Notes under the pieces: model-generated
The model's input: only the letters and a program-made list of their open reading frames with translations
Databases searched by the model: none
What the model was told of the DNA's origin: nothing
Made by a program: the position numbers and the translations under genes
In this document: in pieces, positions 48,226 to 60,540 of the stretch
Position numbering within the stretch: the stretch's first letter is position 1
Layout: every line of letters starts with the position of its first letter
NCBI RefSeq assembly: GCF_026151205.1
Contig: NC_087081.1
Span: 10,355,113 to 10,419,112 of the forward strand
Length of the DNA stretch: 64,000 nucleotides
Direction: 5' to 3'
Source: Bolinopsis microptera
Lineage: Eukaryota > Ctenophora > Tentaculata > Lobata > Bolinopsidae

Positions 48226-51132
48226 GACTGGATTACAGATCTACGAGAACGTGGGGAAAATCTATTTTGGGCCTTGGTAACATCACTGAACAACCTCCCA
48301 TCAACGGGGCTACCTAGAATCTTATGGGCAATTGCCCGGGAGAGTTTGAAGATACCGCTTGACCCCAGGTGGATTGGGTCATCCGGCTTCTTGTACCTAC
48401 AAAACTGTTTGTTCAGTAGACCCTCCTCATCGACAAAACTATCAAAATCTAAATTTCCTATTCTAGCGTTGGTATTACAGTACCCAAACAATATACTATT
48501 AAACTCCATGGCTCTCTCATTTAGCCAGGAGGACCTAGTTGGTAGGATTGGTGAAACTATAACTTTAGAGTAAGGACAAATTTCACAAATATTCGTGAGC
48601 TTCTTCGTCAGCTCATTAGCCCAGTGTTTAACATCACCCCCTCCCCTCTTAACGACTGTAATGATTCCATTAAATTTTCTTAGTACATTTAGCTAGTTTA
48701 TAGTAGATACACACGATCACAGAATAGAAGAGCACAATTGGGCTCTTTGTTCTGCGACCGTGTTTCCTCGGTGGGCCGACAGGTTTTTGTTGTGTAGTAG
48801 TGCTGGGGAAAAACACGCTTTGAATATCAATGAATGTAAATATTGTTAATTGACATTAGTGCCACAGTTTCTGTGGTAAAAACAAATTTATGGTTAAACA
48901 TTATATATCGTAGAAGGGCATGATTTACGCACATCACCAAGCATCTGGATGGATAATTAACACACAAGGATAAACTGACCTTTAAACATGACCACCAGCA
49001 ATATCATATAACCATAGCTCCGAAATAAATAAATTGCTCTACATAGAAACATCTGGCCTGATCTTATCACATTGTGGTCCCCAGGGGTTCGGTAAAGCCC
49101 TTACAGGCAACTGGGTCCTTTTACCAGCCACAATTAAACTAGTCATGCCAGTACTGTCATAAACTGTAACCAACTATTTAAAAATAAGATATCTTTTGCT
49201 AGAAGAAGAATAAGATATCTTTTGCTAGAATTTTAAATTGTAAGCCATAGAGCAATCTTCTCAATTTTAAAATTTAAAAATAACATTTTACCCTAACTAT
49301 GATGTGGTGGCATTTCATACTTAACTAAATTTCAACTTTGAAAGTCAATAGATTATTAGTCACAACAAAATTATAGTTTAAGACATCCATTTTGCATTGT
49401 GTTTCCAATATTAGAATTTATGATATGTATTGATTGAATAATTGGTAATAAATTTAACTTTTGTTTTATTAACTTTTGTTTTATTAATATTATTTACACC
49501 ACAGTGTACTACAACATTCTTATATCCTACACAAAGGGCAGGGTCTAACTGATCTATTGTGAAGCATTCAAGTCTTTTTCCAGGCAGTTTGTGACCGAAT
49601 GTCCCTTTTCCAGCACCAAATCGGAGGAACCGGGTATTTGAGTCACCAATAATCAATGTTGCATTGCTACTGCTGCTCACGTAGCGGAATGTTATACTGA
49701 ATCTCACGTCCCTCCTTTCACTGCTCTTATCTATTCTGTGGTCCCAGAGGAACTGAGACTGCTTGCTCATGATATATAGACTGCGTCCCTCTATTGTCTC
49801 AATGACTTCCCCACTTTCTGATCCTTTCATTGAGAACTTAACTGAACACTGGCTTCCTAACGATACAGTGAAAATCGAACTATCATGCACAAGCGAGTTC
49901 TCGTTATCCGAGTGTTTAGGGAGAAAACTGCTCTCATCATTGTACCGGTTGATCAGGCATTGATTAATAACTGTTTCAGGGCAAAGCTTCTTTATCCTTG
50001 AGGCAAGTTCAGCAAGAACTTCAGGCAGGTCTTCTGATATGGGCTTAGCAGCTTTTGCCCCGGGGTAATCATATCGTTCACCAAAGCTTATAACTCCATG
50101 CCCGTTTTCTGTGTTCTTGACAAAATCATCGTTCTGTTGAGCAAGGAAATCTAATAGCTGAGAGTTCAAGGTTGTATCAATGAATTCTGGTAAATAAGAC
50201 ATGATGTGCTTAGACTTAGGGTCGTCTGCACTTGAAGGCTTCTGTGCATCTAGCAGGAGCTGTTCATGGTCTGTTTCACAGGCTGCTGGTGGCCCTATGA
50301 TAAAAGGAGGCATGGGCAGGTCAGGAGTGGATACGTTTGAGGATCTGCTGTTTTTGAAACAGTTAATATCAACTTTGAGCTCAGCAAGCTTGGTGTTTAT
50401 GGAGTCAAGAGTCCTAAGGTGGCTATCATTGTCTTTCAAGTTTTTAATGGATGTTTGAATATCTTCTAAGGACTTGTGTATAGAGCTTTCGTTAGAAGTA
50501 GTATGACCCATTGGAATGCTGGAGGGGGCTGACAAATAAGAAGGGGACTTAACCTCGTGGTCACATCTCTTGCCACTTATTACAGCACAGACATTTTCTG
50601 CAAGGCCAAGCAGGGATAGTAGACCCTCTGCTAAGGTGAGTTTTTTAAGAGATGGGCAGCTCTTAACCATAGATGGCGTTATGATTGCAAATTTGTTCAC
50701 ATCAAGTTTTAGAATGTTACAGATGTTGAGCTTAATGATATCTACCTCTGAGCGCAGGCTCTGCGAGTGAGTCAACAGGAAGTTGTCAAGGGGGGTAGAC
50801 CCTGAGAAGAAACTAAGGAGGCTGCTACAATCTTTATTTTCCTCTGATTCGTGGTATTCTGAAAGAATTATATTTTCAACATCCTTCAGTACTTCGTCAA
50901 TTTCCACCATAATGGTAGGAGTCGTGGGTGCAGGTGTAGTCTGATCCGGAACCGTAGTAGTTGAAGTCTGGTCCGGAACAGATTGAGAAGAGTCAGTGGG
51001 TGTATCGTTCATGGCGTAGAAGCAATTGGGGGTACCAGGCAATCCAGGGGGCACCTTCACGTCCAACCAGCACACTCCCTGGAAAGAAAGAAAAGCAGAT
51101 AACAATTTCAAATGTTCCGTTGTGGAAAACAA
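48219..51132 (-). pseudogene. CR1-like LINE ORF1: helical N terminus, AlkB oxygenase, SGNH esterase, split by an insertion
   Basis: First part 51132-49411 (573 residues; likely real start at Met41, MNDTPTDSSQ). There is no PHD finger; residues about 75-260 are mostly helical. AlkB domain at about 315-485: H407-S-D409 (PKHSDNE), H465 (WDHRID), R477-x5-R483 (RFSITFR). SGNH esterase starts with GDSN (Ser498) and CGVNN, then breaks. It resumes at about 48692 (LRKFNGIITVVKRGGG ... VIVSPILPT ... DPIHLG) and ends VIQSW, TAG at 48221-48219. The break is about 750 bp of unrelated DNA. Confidence 0.9.
48696..49455. mobile_element. About 750-bp insertion in the LINE ORF1 esterase region
   Basis: Separates GVNNINKTKV from LRKFNG of the SGNH domain. 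It holds a TTTTTGTTGTGTAGTAGTG segment (48785-48803) that also occurs at 41352-41370 as TTTTTGTTGTGCAGTAGTG, which suggests a shared repeat family, and a doubled AAGATATCTTTTGCTAGAA. Borders are uncertain and no coding region was found. Confidence 0.55.
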
Positions 51133-51649
51133 TGAAAGTGTATTTAAACTGGATTAGTCAAAATGATTCAAAAGATTGAAAAATTGAACAGACTGACGGA
51201 CTACGACACATGGGACAAGAGAGTGAGTGAGTATGAAAAATATGAGGTGGTTGGACTGGCAAGCCCTATCATTTAATCAGAATACATTAAATATAATCCA
51301 TAAGCCATATATATGTCAGCCTGTTCTTGGAGCACAGCCCCAAAAGTTATCAGAAGTATTGGTTCAAGATTTAAGCTCAAAATTCTTTCAACACTATCTA
51401 TACATTAATCAGGGTTGTCCAATTGTCCAATTGTGGATTGTGGTGTGAATGGAGTTATACATTTCCAAACAGAAACATTATTCACTACAACTACTTAACT
51501 TCTTAACAGGTTAGCGTGCCAGTCTTCTGATTCAGCACCCCCTGGACCATCATAGTACCCCCGATGCAGTTGACTTTAGCAAGCCATGGACATATTGGAC
51601 ATCCTCAATAAATGTAATAGATTTGTAGTGTTGTAATTAGTTTAAAATA

Positions 51650-51762
51650 AAGCCTGTCTCTGAAGAAGGAGAGACGATAAAAACGTGATACGATACGGTA
51701 TATTGAAATAAAGCCAGTCTCTGAAGAAGGAGAGATGATAAATACGTGATACGAAACGGTAT
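51650..51762. repeat. 60-bp hairpin units (copies 2 and 3)
   Basis: AGCCTGTCTCTGAAGAAGGA and following GATAAAAACGTGATACGATA; copy 1 is at 44166-44225 across the LINE. GTCTCT and AGAGAC can pair around GAAGAAGG. Confidence 0.85.
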
Positions 51763-53625
51763 GCGAAAGCTATGTAGTTGATCAGACTTAAAGTTACGTG
51801 TTCTTAAGAGGGTGAGAGGTTCTTTAGTAAGGCCGACTGATTAAATGAGGCTCTGAAATGAACAGGAATCTAGCAATAATAGCATGGAGAGTGGGGAAAA
51901 TCAAAACGCGGAATAATAATCTAACTCTAAGTTAACGATAAACTGGTACAGAAATCAAAAGTCCGAACACGGAGTCTAGGAGTAGGAAATAGCTGTGAAC
52001 CAAACAAACAGAATGGCACCCGTGCATGATATATTAAAATATGTACCGTTCTAGGATGCCTCCGCAAACTTTTGCTCCTCTGTAAATGCATGTGTTAGTG
52101 CTGTAGCGAAAGCTATGTAGTCGATCAGACTTCAAGTTACGTGTTCTTATTAGGGTGAGAGGTTCTTTAGTAAGGCCGACTGATTAAATGAGGCTCTAAA
52201 ATGAACGGGAATCTAGCAATAATAGCATGGAGAGTGGGGAAAATCAAAAAGCGGAATAAATAATCTAACTCTATAAGTTAACGATAAACTGGTACAGAAA
52301 TCAAAAGTCCGAACAAGGAGTCTAGGAGTAGGAAATAGCTGTGAACCAAACAAACAGAATGGCACCCGTGCATGATATATTAAAATATGTACCGTTCTAG
52401 GATGCCTCCGCAAACTTTTGCTCCTCTGTAAATGCACGTGTTAGTGCTGTAGCGAAAGCTATGTAGTTGATCAGACTTCAAGTTACGTGTTCTTATTAGG
52501 GTGATAGGTTCTTTAGTAAGGCCGACTGATTAAATGAGGCTCTGAAATGAACAGGAATCTAGCAATAATAGCATGGAGAGTGGGGAAATCAAAACGCGGA
52601 ATAATAATCTAACTCTAAGTTAATGATAAACTGGTACAGAAATCAAAAGTGTAGGAGTAGGAAATAACTGTGAACCAAACAAACAGAATGGCACCCGTGC
52701 ATGATATGTTAAAATATGTACCGTTCTAGGATGCCTCCGCAAACTTTTGCTCCTCTGTAAATGCACGTGTTAGTGCTGTAGCGAAAGCTATGTAGTCGAT
52801 CAGACTTCAAGTTACGTGTTCTTATTAGGGTGAGAGGTTCTTTAGTAAGGCCGACTGATTAAATGAGGCTCTGAAATGAACGGGAATCTAGCAATAATAG
52901 CATGGAGAGTGGGGAAAATCAAAAAGCGGAATAAATAATCTAACTCTAAGTTAACGATAAACTGGTACAGAAATCAAAAGTCCGAACACGGAGTTTAGGA
53001 GTAGGAAATAGCTGTGAACCTAACAAACAGATTGGCACCCGTGCATGATATATTAAAATATGTACCGTTCTAGGATGCCTCCGCAAACTTTTGCTCCTCT
53101 GTAAATGCACGTGTTAGTGCTGTAGCGAAAGCTATGTAGTTGATCAGACTTAAAGTTACGTGTTCTTAAGAGGGTGAGAGGTTCTTTAGTAAGGCCGACT
53201 GATTAAATGAGGCTCTAAAATGAACGGGAATCTAGCATGGAGAGTGGGGAAAATCAAAACGCGGAATAAATAATCTAACTCTAAGTTAACGATAAACTGG
53301 TACAGAAATCAAAAGTCCGAACACGGAGTCTAGGAGTAGGAAATAGCTGTGAACCAAACAAACAGAATGGCACCTGTGCATGATATGTTAAAATATGTAC
53401 CGTTCTAGGATGCCTCCGCAAACTTTTGCTCCTCTGTAAATGCACGTGTTAGTGCTGTAGCGAAAGCTATGTAGTCGATCAGACTTCAAGTTACGTGTTC
53501 TTATTAGGGTGAGAGGTTCTTTAGTAAGGCCGACTGATTAAATGAGGCTCTAAAATGAACGGGAATCTAGCATGAAGACTGGGGAAAATCAAAAAGCGGA
53601 ATAAATAATCTAACTCTAAGTTCTC
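51763..53625. repeat. Satellite, 5.4 units of about 340 bp
   Basis: Units start with GCGAAAGCTATGTAGT at 51763, 52106, 52452, 52781, 53125 and 53460. Units alternate GTAGTTGATC and GTAGTCGATC, so the repeat appears dimeric. It follows three 60-bp hairpin units interrupted by the LINE. Confidence 0.92.
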
Positions 53626-55728
53626 CACTACCTGAATATTGATCGGGAACAGGTTAGCCGCGTATGTGGAAAGAGTGAGTTAGATTATAGGTAACAACGG
53701 GTAGTCTCAAGCTACCCGTCTTTGCACCGTAACTTAGCCATCTGATCTAGAAGAGGAAGGGAGGTTATCATCTACACATACTGTATTAGGAAGTTAATCG
53801 TGTCCTAGCTACAGATCATACCTTATTAAGAAGTTTATCGTATCCTGAAAAAAATACCTTATTAGGAAGTTTATCGTGTCCTAGAAACAGGCCATATAAC
53901 AGAATTATCACTTTCTCCTCCTCCCAATCCACAGTATTCCGGAGTTTCTGCAACGTCACTAAAACTGCAAAACATTGTAAGTTCATATGTAGATTCTATA
54001 AAAGGTTTGAATTAAAGCAGAGAGGTTAATAAGCACTTATCATATTTAGATTATAGTTCAGTCAGTTTTTTTTGAGACGCCTCCATGAACCACCACGGGG
54101 CGACCTGCCCAGTAGTAAGAGCTGCCCAGTAGTAAGAGCTGCAGGAAATCACAAAAGCAATGAGGAATGTTGAAATTAAATGACTTTTGTCATTTATGGG
54201 TGCTTGTATAATAATTTTACCGCAAGATTTTGATAATCTTTGTAATAAACTAGTGCAATGATTGGACAAGTCACAATCAACAATGATAAAAGTGTTTTAT
54301 ATAAAATAACCTAAAGCGAGAATGTCGTTAGTTGACTATAAAATACAGTACCAAGCGATGTATTAAAGTAACACAATTATACTCGTTCTAATTGATATTA
54401 GCTTACTTTGATTCAACGAAAACCTTCCTTTTATCTGCTTTCGTGAAATTCAAAAGTGATGTTAAAGTAACACGAGCCCTTTAAAGCTTGCAGGGGTTCC
54501 TCCTATTATCGTTGATCAATTATGTACCAAGTACACTATGTAATACAGCAAAGTCGTCAGTCGATAACTGCTGTTAAAGCCATGAAAGTTCAAAGCGAGT
54601 GCAGAAACAAGAAATGGCGCGAAATCATAATGTTCAAGCCACACGTACAACGTATGATCTGCATTATGCTCCTTCATCAACTCATTCTAGTTTTAAACGA
54701 TTTTGACACGCTAAAATGCGCGCGTGGATTTGCGCGGCGCGTAGAAAAATTTTAAAGCTGTCAGATAGAGGTTAATAAATTTTTCTACTGTCAACACAGC
54801 CCAAGTTATTCATGTTTTAATATCAAAAAATGTCCGATTTTTTTGTATTATTTTTAACTAATTTCCTTTTCAAATCGCTGCCACATCAAAATTATTTTAC
54901 GAAAGTACATTAAATTTTCACAGAAAGCAAGCTGAATCGTTTTAGAACTAAATTAAAAAAGAATTTAATATAAAAATGTTAAAACTTTAAAATTATCGAT
55001 GGAATAAATTGCCAACGTCCAAATATGTGTAAAATACGACGAAGGGAGGTCACAACACTGCGCGCAGGAGTGATAAAGAACCATTTGTGTTGAATCCCTT
55101 TTATTTGTTTTCTTTGAATTTTAAGATCTACTTCTTCTCACTTTTTTGAATTTTACTTGGGGATCCAATGCTTTGTTTTTATAGCACCCCGGCGAACGCC
55201 GCGGGCTTCATATTGCTGCGCGTGTTAAAACAAATTTTCGGCATAAATTTGTCAGGAGATCGACTGTAATTCCGTTTATGAACCTTTTAAAGATATTTGA
55301 CAGTGCCGATTATCCCTTAAAGGATTTTCAATAGTGCCGAGGAAAAATAAAACATCAAATTCATTCATCTGAACATTAGTAAAGGTTATAATGATATCAA
55401 ATCAAGATTTCAAACGTTACAATCATTAATTCTAATCAAGTATTGTCAACTGTGATTAAAGATCATAGCAAGGTATGCTATCCTATATGTAAGCTACAAT
55501 GAGGAAGAAACAGCATTATACAACAGTATTACTGCTAGTAAATATAGGTATAATACCAAAATGTAACTATTAAAGATAAACTTATCAAATTTAAAATTGA
55601 CACGAAACTAATACGCGGTTTATATTAGAATGCAACACAAACACTAAACACATCAAATAGAAACAAAAAAAGATATCTCGCACTGTCAGTCATTACATAT
55701 TACAATTATGTAAATAACACCGAAGAAC

Positions 55729-56010
55729 TCATATATCAACAGCTCGAGTAGCGCACACTACTAGTACTAATCTCGAGTGTCTGACAGTGGCAGGGGAAGC
55801 GTCCAAGGTTCGATGCCGCGACCGTGATCTTTTAAACATTTTGTGAAAGTCGTCTTTGTTTAAGAAGGTCCACTTCCAGTAGCCCATTTTCTCCCCACAT
55901 AACATTTCTTCATCCTCAGCAAGACCTGTTTTATTTTCCATTACAGTAATTCCATGTTCCAATGAAATCTAACTCTTCAATTTTAATATCAGCGGTCGGA
56001 TCCTGAAATA
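55729..56010 (-). other. Possible exon-like frames inside the 5.5-kb element
   Basis: After a TTTCAG at about 56008 the minus strand encodes DPTADIKIEELDFIGTW and, in another frame, EMLCGEKMGYWKWTFLNKDD followed by FHKMFKRSRSRHRTLD. Composition looks protein-like, but I recognise no family and the two frames do not join cleanly. Confidence 0.25.
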
Positions 56011-56400
56011 TGGAAGTGAAACTCAGTAAATTTTTACAGTCAAGTAATACTATAACTTCTATTCGTAAAATTTTACAAGATTTGTTTCCAGTTTCGGACA
56101 AATTCACAATATTACTACATAACAACTTAGTAATGTAAGCAGTAAGGGCCCTCTCCTAATTTTAATCTGTAGAAGCGCACGTGCAAATAACGCGCGGCTT
56201 CAATGCAAAAATACGTGTGTGCTCTTGGCGCGCGCTAAAACTCTGCGCTGAAAATATTGGTTTGGTACCACAACGAGAGTTTTAAAATTCCCGCCAATTT
56301 CAAACTCCAGAAAAAGAATCCGAAATTTTGGGACAGCCTAAAACATATTCAGATGATTAATGCTTTTCGACTTTATTTGTCCGTAAACTGACAACTACAG

Positions 56401-56920
56401 CAAATCTATCTTCTCTACGAACTGGGCCCGAGTTACTTGTTTTAAAATACAGCAAATCTATCTTCTCTACGAACTGGGCCCGAGTTACTTGTTTTAAAAT
56501 ACAGCAAATCTATCTTCTCTACGAACTGGGCCCGAGTTACTTGTTTTAAAATACAGCAAATCTATCTTCTCTACGAACTGGGCCCGAGTTACTTGTTTTA
56601 AAATACAGCAAATCTATCTTCTCTACGAACTGGGCCCGAGTTACTTGTTTTAAAATACAGCAAATCTATCTTCTCTACGAACTGGGCCCGAGTTACTTGT
56701 TTTAAAATACAGCAAATCTATCTTCTCTACGAACTGGGCCCGAGTTACTTGTTTTAAAATACAGCAAATCTATCTTCTCTACAAACTGGGCCCGAGTTAC
56801 TTGTTTTAAAATACAGCAAATCTATCTTCTCTACGAACTGGGCCCGAGTTACTTGTTTTAAAATACAGCAAATCTATCTTCTCTACGAACTGGGCCAGAG
56901 TTACTTGTTTTAAAATACGA
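56401..56920. repeat. 52-bp tandem array, 10 near-identical units
   Basis: Unit starts CAAATCTATCTTCTCTACGA and continues ACTGGGCCCGAGTTACTTGT; units start every 52 bp from 56401 to 56869. Only a few substitutions (for example near 56782 and in the last unit). Confidence 0.95.
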
Positions 56921-58035
56921 CAAAGTTAACTGCTGAATGTTCCCGGTCAAAAATTAATTATAGTTTATATTAAAATATTGTCTAGTGTCTATGTTTTACT
57001 ATAATGCTGGGAGCCTTGTTGTAAATAATAGGGTACATACCATTCCTTGAAAGTTGTTATTTCGGAGTGAGCAACCATTTTGTTGACTAGCGAATCTAAA
57101 TTGAAATAGTCGAATATCACTCAATTTCAGTTGCAGGTCGACATCCTTAAAATTAGAGAGCAAATAATTTTATTTTGTACTCTACTTCAGTCAATATAAA
57201 TAGAAATTACAGCAATTTGAAGTAACAGTATATCAAGCTATATCATACATAATTATGAAAGCCTCGCAGAGATCTCGATTAAATCTGTAAACGTACATTT
57301 AACGGTAAGATATATAGATAGCGCGCAATATATGCGCACGCATAAAACCAATATGGCTGCCACACAAAGCTACAAACTGGAACAAGAAATGAAAATTGTG
57401 AATTCAACCAGCTTGGATACTATTATCCAACGCGACATTGGTTTGGGCGCATTATCGACACGTTTTAAATGCGCGGAACATTTTTGTGCGCGGCACTAGC
57501 ATTTTAAATTTTCAAAATTCAAATCATAGCAAGAGTTATGGTTATTTTTCAAGACAAATTTTGAGGCAAATTTTACGTGTAAATTATCCATTTTTCATTC
57601 ATGATCACTCATAATTTGAACAATTTACCTTGGATTTTTTTTTTTTTTTTTTTTTTTTTCAAAATTCAAATAAACTTTACATCAATGTATTACAGTTATA
57701 TTCAATAAAAAGACCACAATATCTCCTGTGAAGCAAAAACATGGAAAAAGAGAGCTAGAAAAATATTCATGATACTCAACACTACCAGACTCAGCTGGAG
57801 TGAGAAACAATTTGTAAAAACATCAAGGTAAAATTTATTTCGGCTGAACCAAAACACGGTGGTAAGACCATAATTACATTGGTGCCGACCCTACATAAAA
57901 TCATTAATAAATAATCAAGAGAACAAATTTAAATGTATACGATACCTTTGCTACTACTCGACAAACTTACACGACATAACAACAAAATAACATAATTAAA
58001 TAATATTATAATAAAACAATCTATAATCTAGCCAC

Positions 58036-58576
58036 TCACGTACTGCGTGACGCGCTTGTTTCGGGTTGTCTCATAAAAGAAAAAACGGCGCGTTCTACTG
58101 CAGGTGCGAGGGGCAAATTATAGAGAGTATGACATTCATAAAGTAAAATATATATATAATAATATTCCATGATGGGCCGTCTAATCAGGCCAGCATACGT
58201 CAGAAGACCAGAGAAATTCAGTAAGCTTTGTTTTGAAAATAGAAATTTTCTCAGTCTGTCTAACATAGGCTGGCAGTGCATTCCACAGAAGCATTGTTCT
58301 ATAAAAGAAGCTGTTTCTGAAACTATCGCAGTTTGGTACAATAGAGCAGGTATATGTGCTGGTGTCAAGTCCTTCAATGACTGATGCCGTGCTCCTTGTG
58401 TACCTCATTGTTCCAGCTTCAACAACAGTAATATATTCAGGTAGAGATATACTTACCAAATCATTTACTATTTTATAGAAGAGCGTTATTGAATTATGGA
58501 TGAACTTAGATCTCACAGTGGGCCGCAAAGGGGGGTCATGATAGTTTAGGCATGAAGGAATGGTCTGATTGGCCAT
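58036..58576 (-). pseudogene. LINE ORF2 C-terminal fragment
   Basis: Minus-strand frames encode NYHDPPLRPTVRSKFIHNSI, LFYKIVNDLVSISLPEYITV and FYRTMLLWNALPAYVRQ, the usual LINE ORF2 C terminus (F..R....WN.LP). A further LINE piece of possibly the same insertion lies at 59882-60540. Confidence 0.78.
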
Positions 58577-58591
58577 ATATACTGTTCTTAA

Positions 58592-59936
58592 GGATTGTTT
58601 GGCCCAAAAAGTCGTTTAAAGACATTTTCAGAGCTCTAGTGTCATCACAAACAAAGTTATTTCGATATTTTGAATTTTCCGAATTTTCAACATTTTCATA
58701 CGCAGACCCTTTATATCCCTATAATTGATGTTTAATGCGGAATTCTGTGCAGGATGATCTTTTCCAGTGGTAATACGATCAGAGAAGGGTGTTTTTTGAT
58801 CAACTTTATGTAAAAGGAAGCCAATTCAATGCTCCCCAACCCGCAAACACGCGCACATAACGCGCGCGCTTTCAGGAGTTTAATCCACTATTTACTTGGT
58901 TTGAAGTAACCAAAGAGATGGTTATATGTATACATTTGGGGATAAGATAAGATAGCTGGAAGGAGCTTCTGAAACTGAATTGTGTCGCTCCATAAGTTGT
59001 AGACACCAAACTGCAAACTCAATTTTAATTAGCTTCTAGAGTAGATTTTTTCACTCTCGCCCCAGTGAAAATCAGTTTTTCTGGATTTTTTCCAAAAGTA
59101 AGCATTTTGGGCCTTCATGACCTTTATAGTGTCAATATAAACATGTGCATTGCGGTCATTTTAGGCCAAAGTTTGAGTCTCTAAGACCTTCAGAAGCTGA
59201 GATACAGATTTCCCATATATGCGCGTAATGAAAAAAATGGGCGTGGCCCCCACAGGGTTGGGAATAGCGACACAACATGTGCCGTTCGGTGAATTGAGTT
59301 ACAAATGACCTATTTAACCCGATTCAGTATCAAAAAACTCTATACATCGAAGTGCACACTCAACCCCTCCCTTTTACTAGAATATTGCTTATTTAGCGCC
59401 AGGAAAATACACCAAAATGAGAGCAAACTGGGGATTTTGAAAAATTCATAAAATGCAAAGCCAGATCCAGCCACAACCATTCTTGGTTGCATTTGTTAGG
59501 AAATTGTCAGTACTTAATGATAAAAGTGGTTTTTAGTGGGCACTAGAAGGCCCTAACAACTATTTCTGGTCTTGAAACTGTGAAAAGATGTGAAAAAGAG
59601 GGTCTAAATTTGCCTCTGCGCGTAAATTTTTCCTAATCAAGAGGCATGATAAGGCCTATTTCACCAGAAAGATCATCCAAAACTGTTCTAGAAGGTATTA
59701 AAATAATCATTAAACCTTATTAGGCCATTTTTCTGAGACACAGGCATTTAGTGGCCATTTTCACTGCCAAAATTGATTTTTTTGGCAGTCAAAAAAATGT
59801 CTATATTTGGCGCGCTGCCAAAACTCAACATTTGAACATTTTTCAATTCGGTTTTTTGCACTTTATGTGTATATCTATTTACTAGGAGATGAGATAAAGA
59901 AAATGGGATTTAAAGAAAGTCGATTTTTGGCCTAAA
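58592..59936. mobile_element. Non-coding insertion with imperfect inverted ends
   Basis: The left end TTTGGCCCAAAAAGTCG and, inverted, the right end TTTAGGCCAAAAATCG are about 30-bp imperfect inverted repeats ending near CATTTTC. No target duplication is clear and no gene is seen. Alternatively, it may be an inversion junction within LINE sequence, because CCTAAACTATCATG occurs at 59929 and inverted at about 58540-58553. Confidence 0.5.
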
Positions 59937-60540
59937 CTATCATGGTGGCCCACTGTGGATCTAATGGGTAGAATTTTAAGCTCCTTCTGCTTCTCATAGA
60001 ATACAATATCACTATAATGATCAAACTGTTGTCCATTGATCCATTTGATCGCTCTTTTCTGGATTGCCTCAAACTTCGACATGTGTGTCGATCGCTGAGG
60101 ACACCATATAACTGAGCAATGTTCAAAGATTGATCTTACAATGGTAAGGTAGAAAGCCCTCTTTTGGCGTTTATCCATGGTAAAATGACAGGTTCTCTTT
60201 AAGAGCCCAAGCTTCGAGCTTGCTTTAGATATCAATTGATCACAATGTGCACCCCACAGAAACCTGTTGTTCATTATTACACCAAGATCTGTATGGGATG
60301 CCACATAATCAATTATGACTTCATTAAGATTATACCAATAAATATTAAAAGGAAGATTGTCTAATACATTTCTTTGCAGAGTTACAGATAACACCTTACA
60401 CTTTGAAGGGTGAAAAGTCATTTTGTTATCGATTGACCAGGCAAACAACCTGTCTATATCTCCTTGGAGAATATAGTGGTCTTCAAAGCATTCGATGACC
60501 CTCCAAATTTTGGTGTCAAAATTGAACTCTTCAGTATTCG
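59882..60540 (-). pseudogene. LINE reverse transcriptase thumb/C-terminal fragment
   Basis: Encodes FAWSIDNKMTFHPSKCKVLS, YVASHTDLGVIMNNRFLWGA, SKLGLLKRTCHF and RAFYLTIVRSIFEHCSVIWC, the region just after the RT catalytic motifs in many LINEs. About 1.35 kb of non-coding DNA with inverted ends separates it from the fragment at 58036-58576. Confidence 0.85.

Larger units (their letters stand above)
44230..51640 (-). mobile_element. CR1-like LINE, second copy, nearly full length
   Basis: ORF1 and ORF2 are on the minus strand with a 3' UTR at 44820-44230. The 3' end carries short AAAACAACAATTT-type repeats (plus 44229-44266). Copies of a 60-bp unit with the hairpin GTCTCT-GAAGAAGG-AGAGAC lie outside both ends (44166-44225 and 51650-51709), so the LINE landed inside a small tandem array. 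The borders are approximate, especially the 5' end. Confidence 0.82.
42222..55072. mobile_element. 12.85-kb segment bounded by 38-bp perfect inverted repeats and ATAAA duplications
   Basis: The left end CACTCCTGCGCGCAGTGTTG (42222, identical for 38 bp) is repeated inverted at the right end (55072). ATAAA sits directly outside both ends (42217-42221 and 55073-55077). Inside are a short RT fragment, the minus-strand LINE, a 340-bp satellite and about 3 kb of unassigned sequence, so most of the length is nested insertions. A transposase was not found. A 5-bp duplication with a CAC start fits Transib-type elements among others, but the family is not established. Confidence 0.75.

Noticed and set aside
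51650-51709. Hammerhead ribozyme (CTGAAGA ... GATAAAAAC)
   Set aside because: The conserved CUGAUGA and GAAA core is not matched, only a simple hairpin is clear.
52213-52437. 74-residue frame in the 340-bp satellite
   Set aside because: Not kept in the other satellite units; repeat-derived.
56401-56920. CRISPR-like regular repeat
   Set aside because: Units are directly adjacent with no unique spacers, and the genome is eukaryotic.
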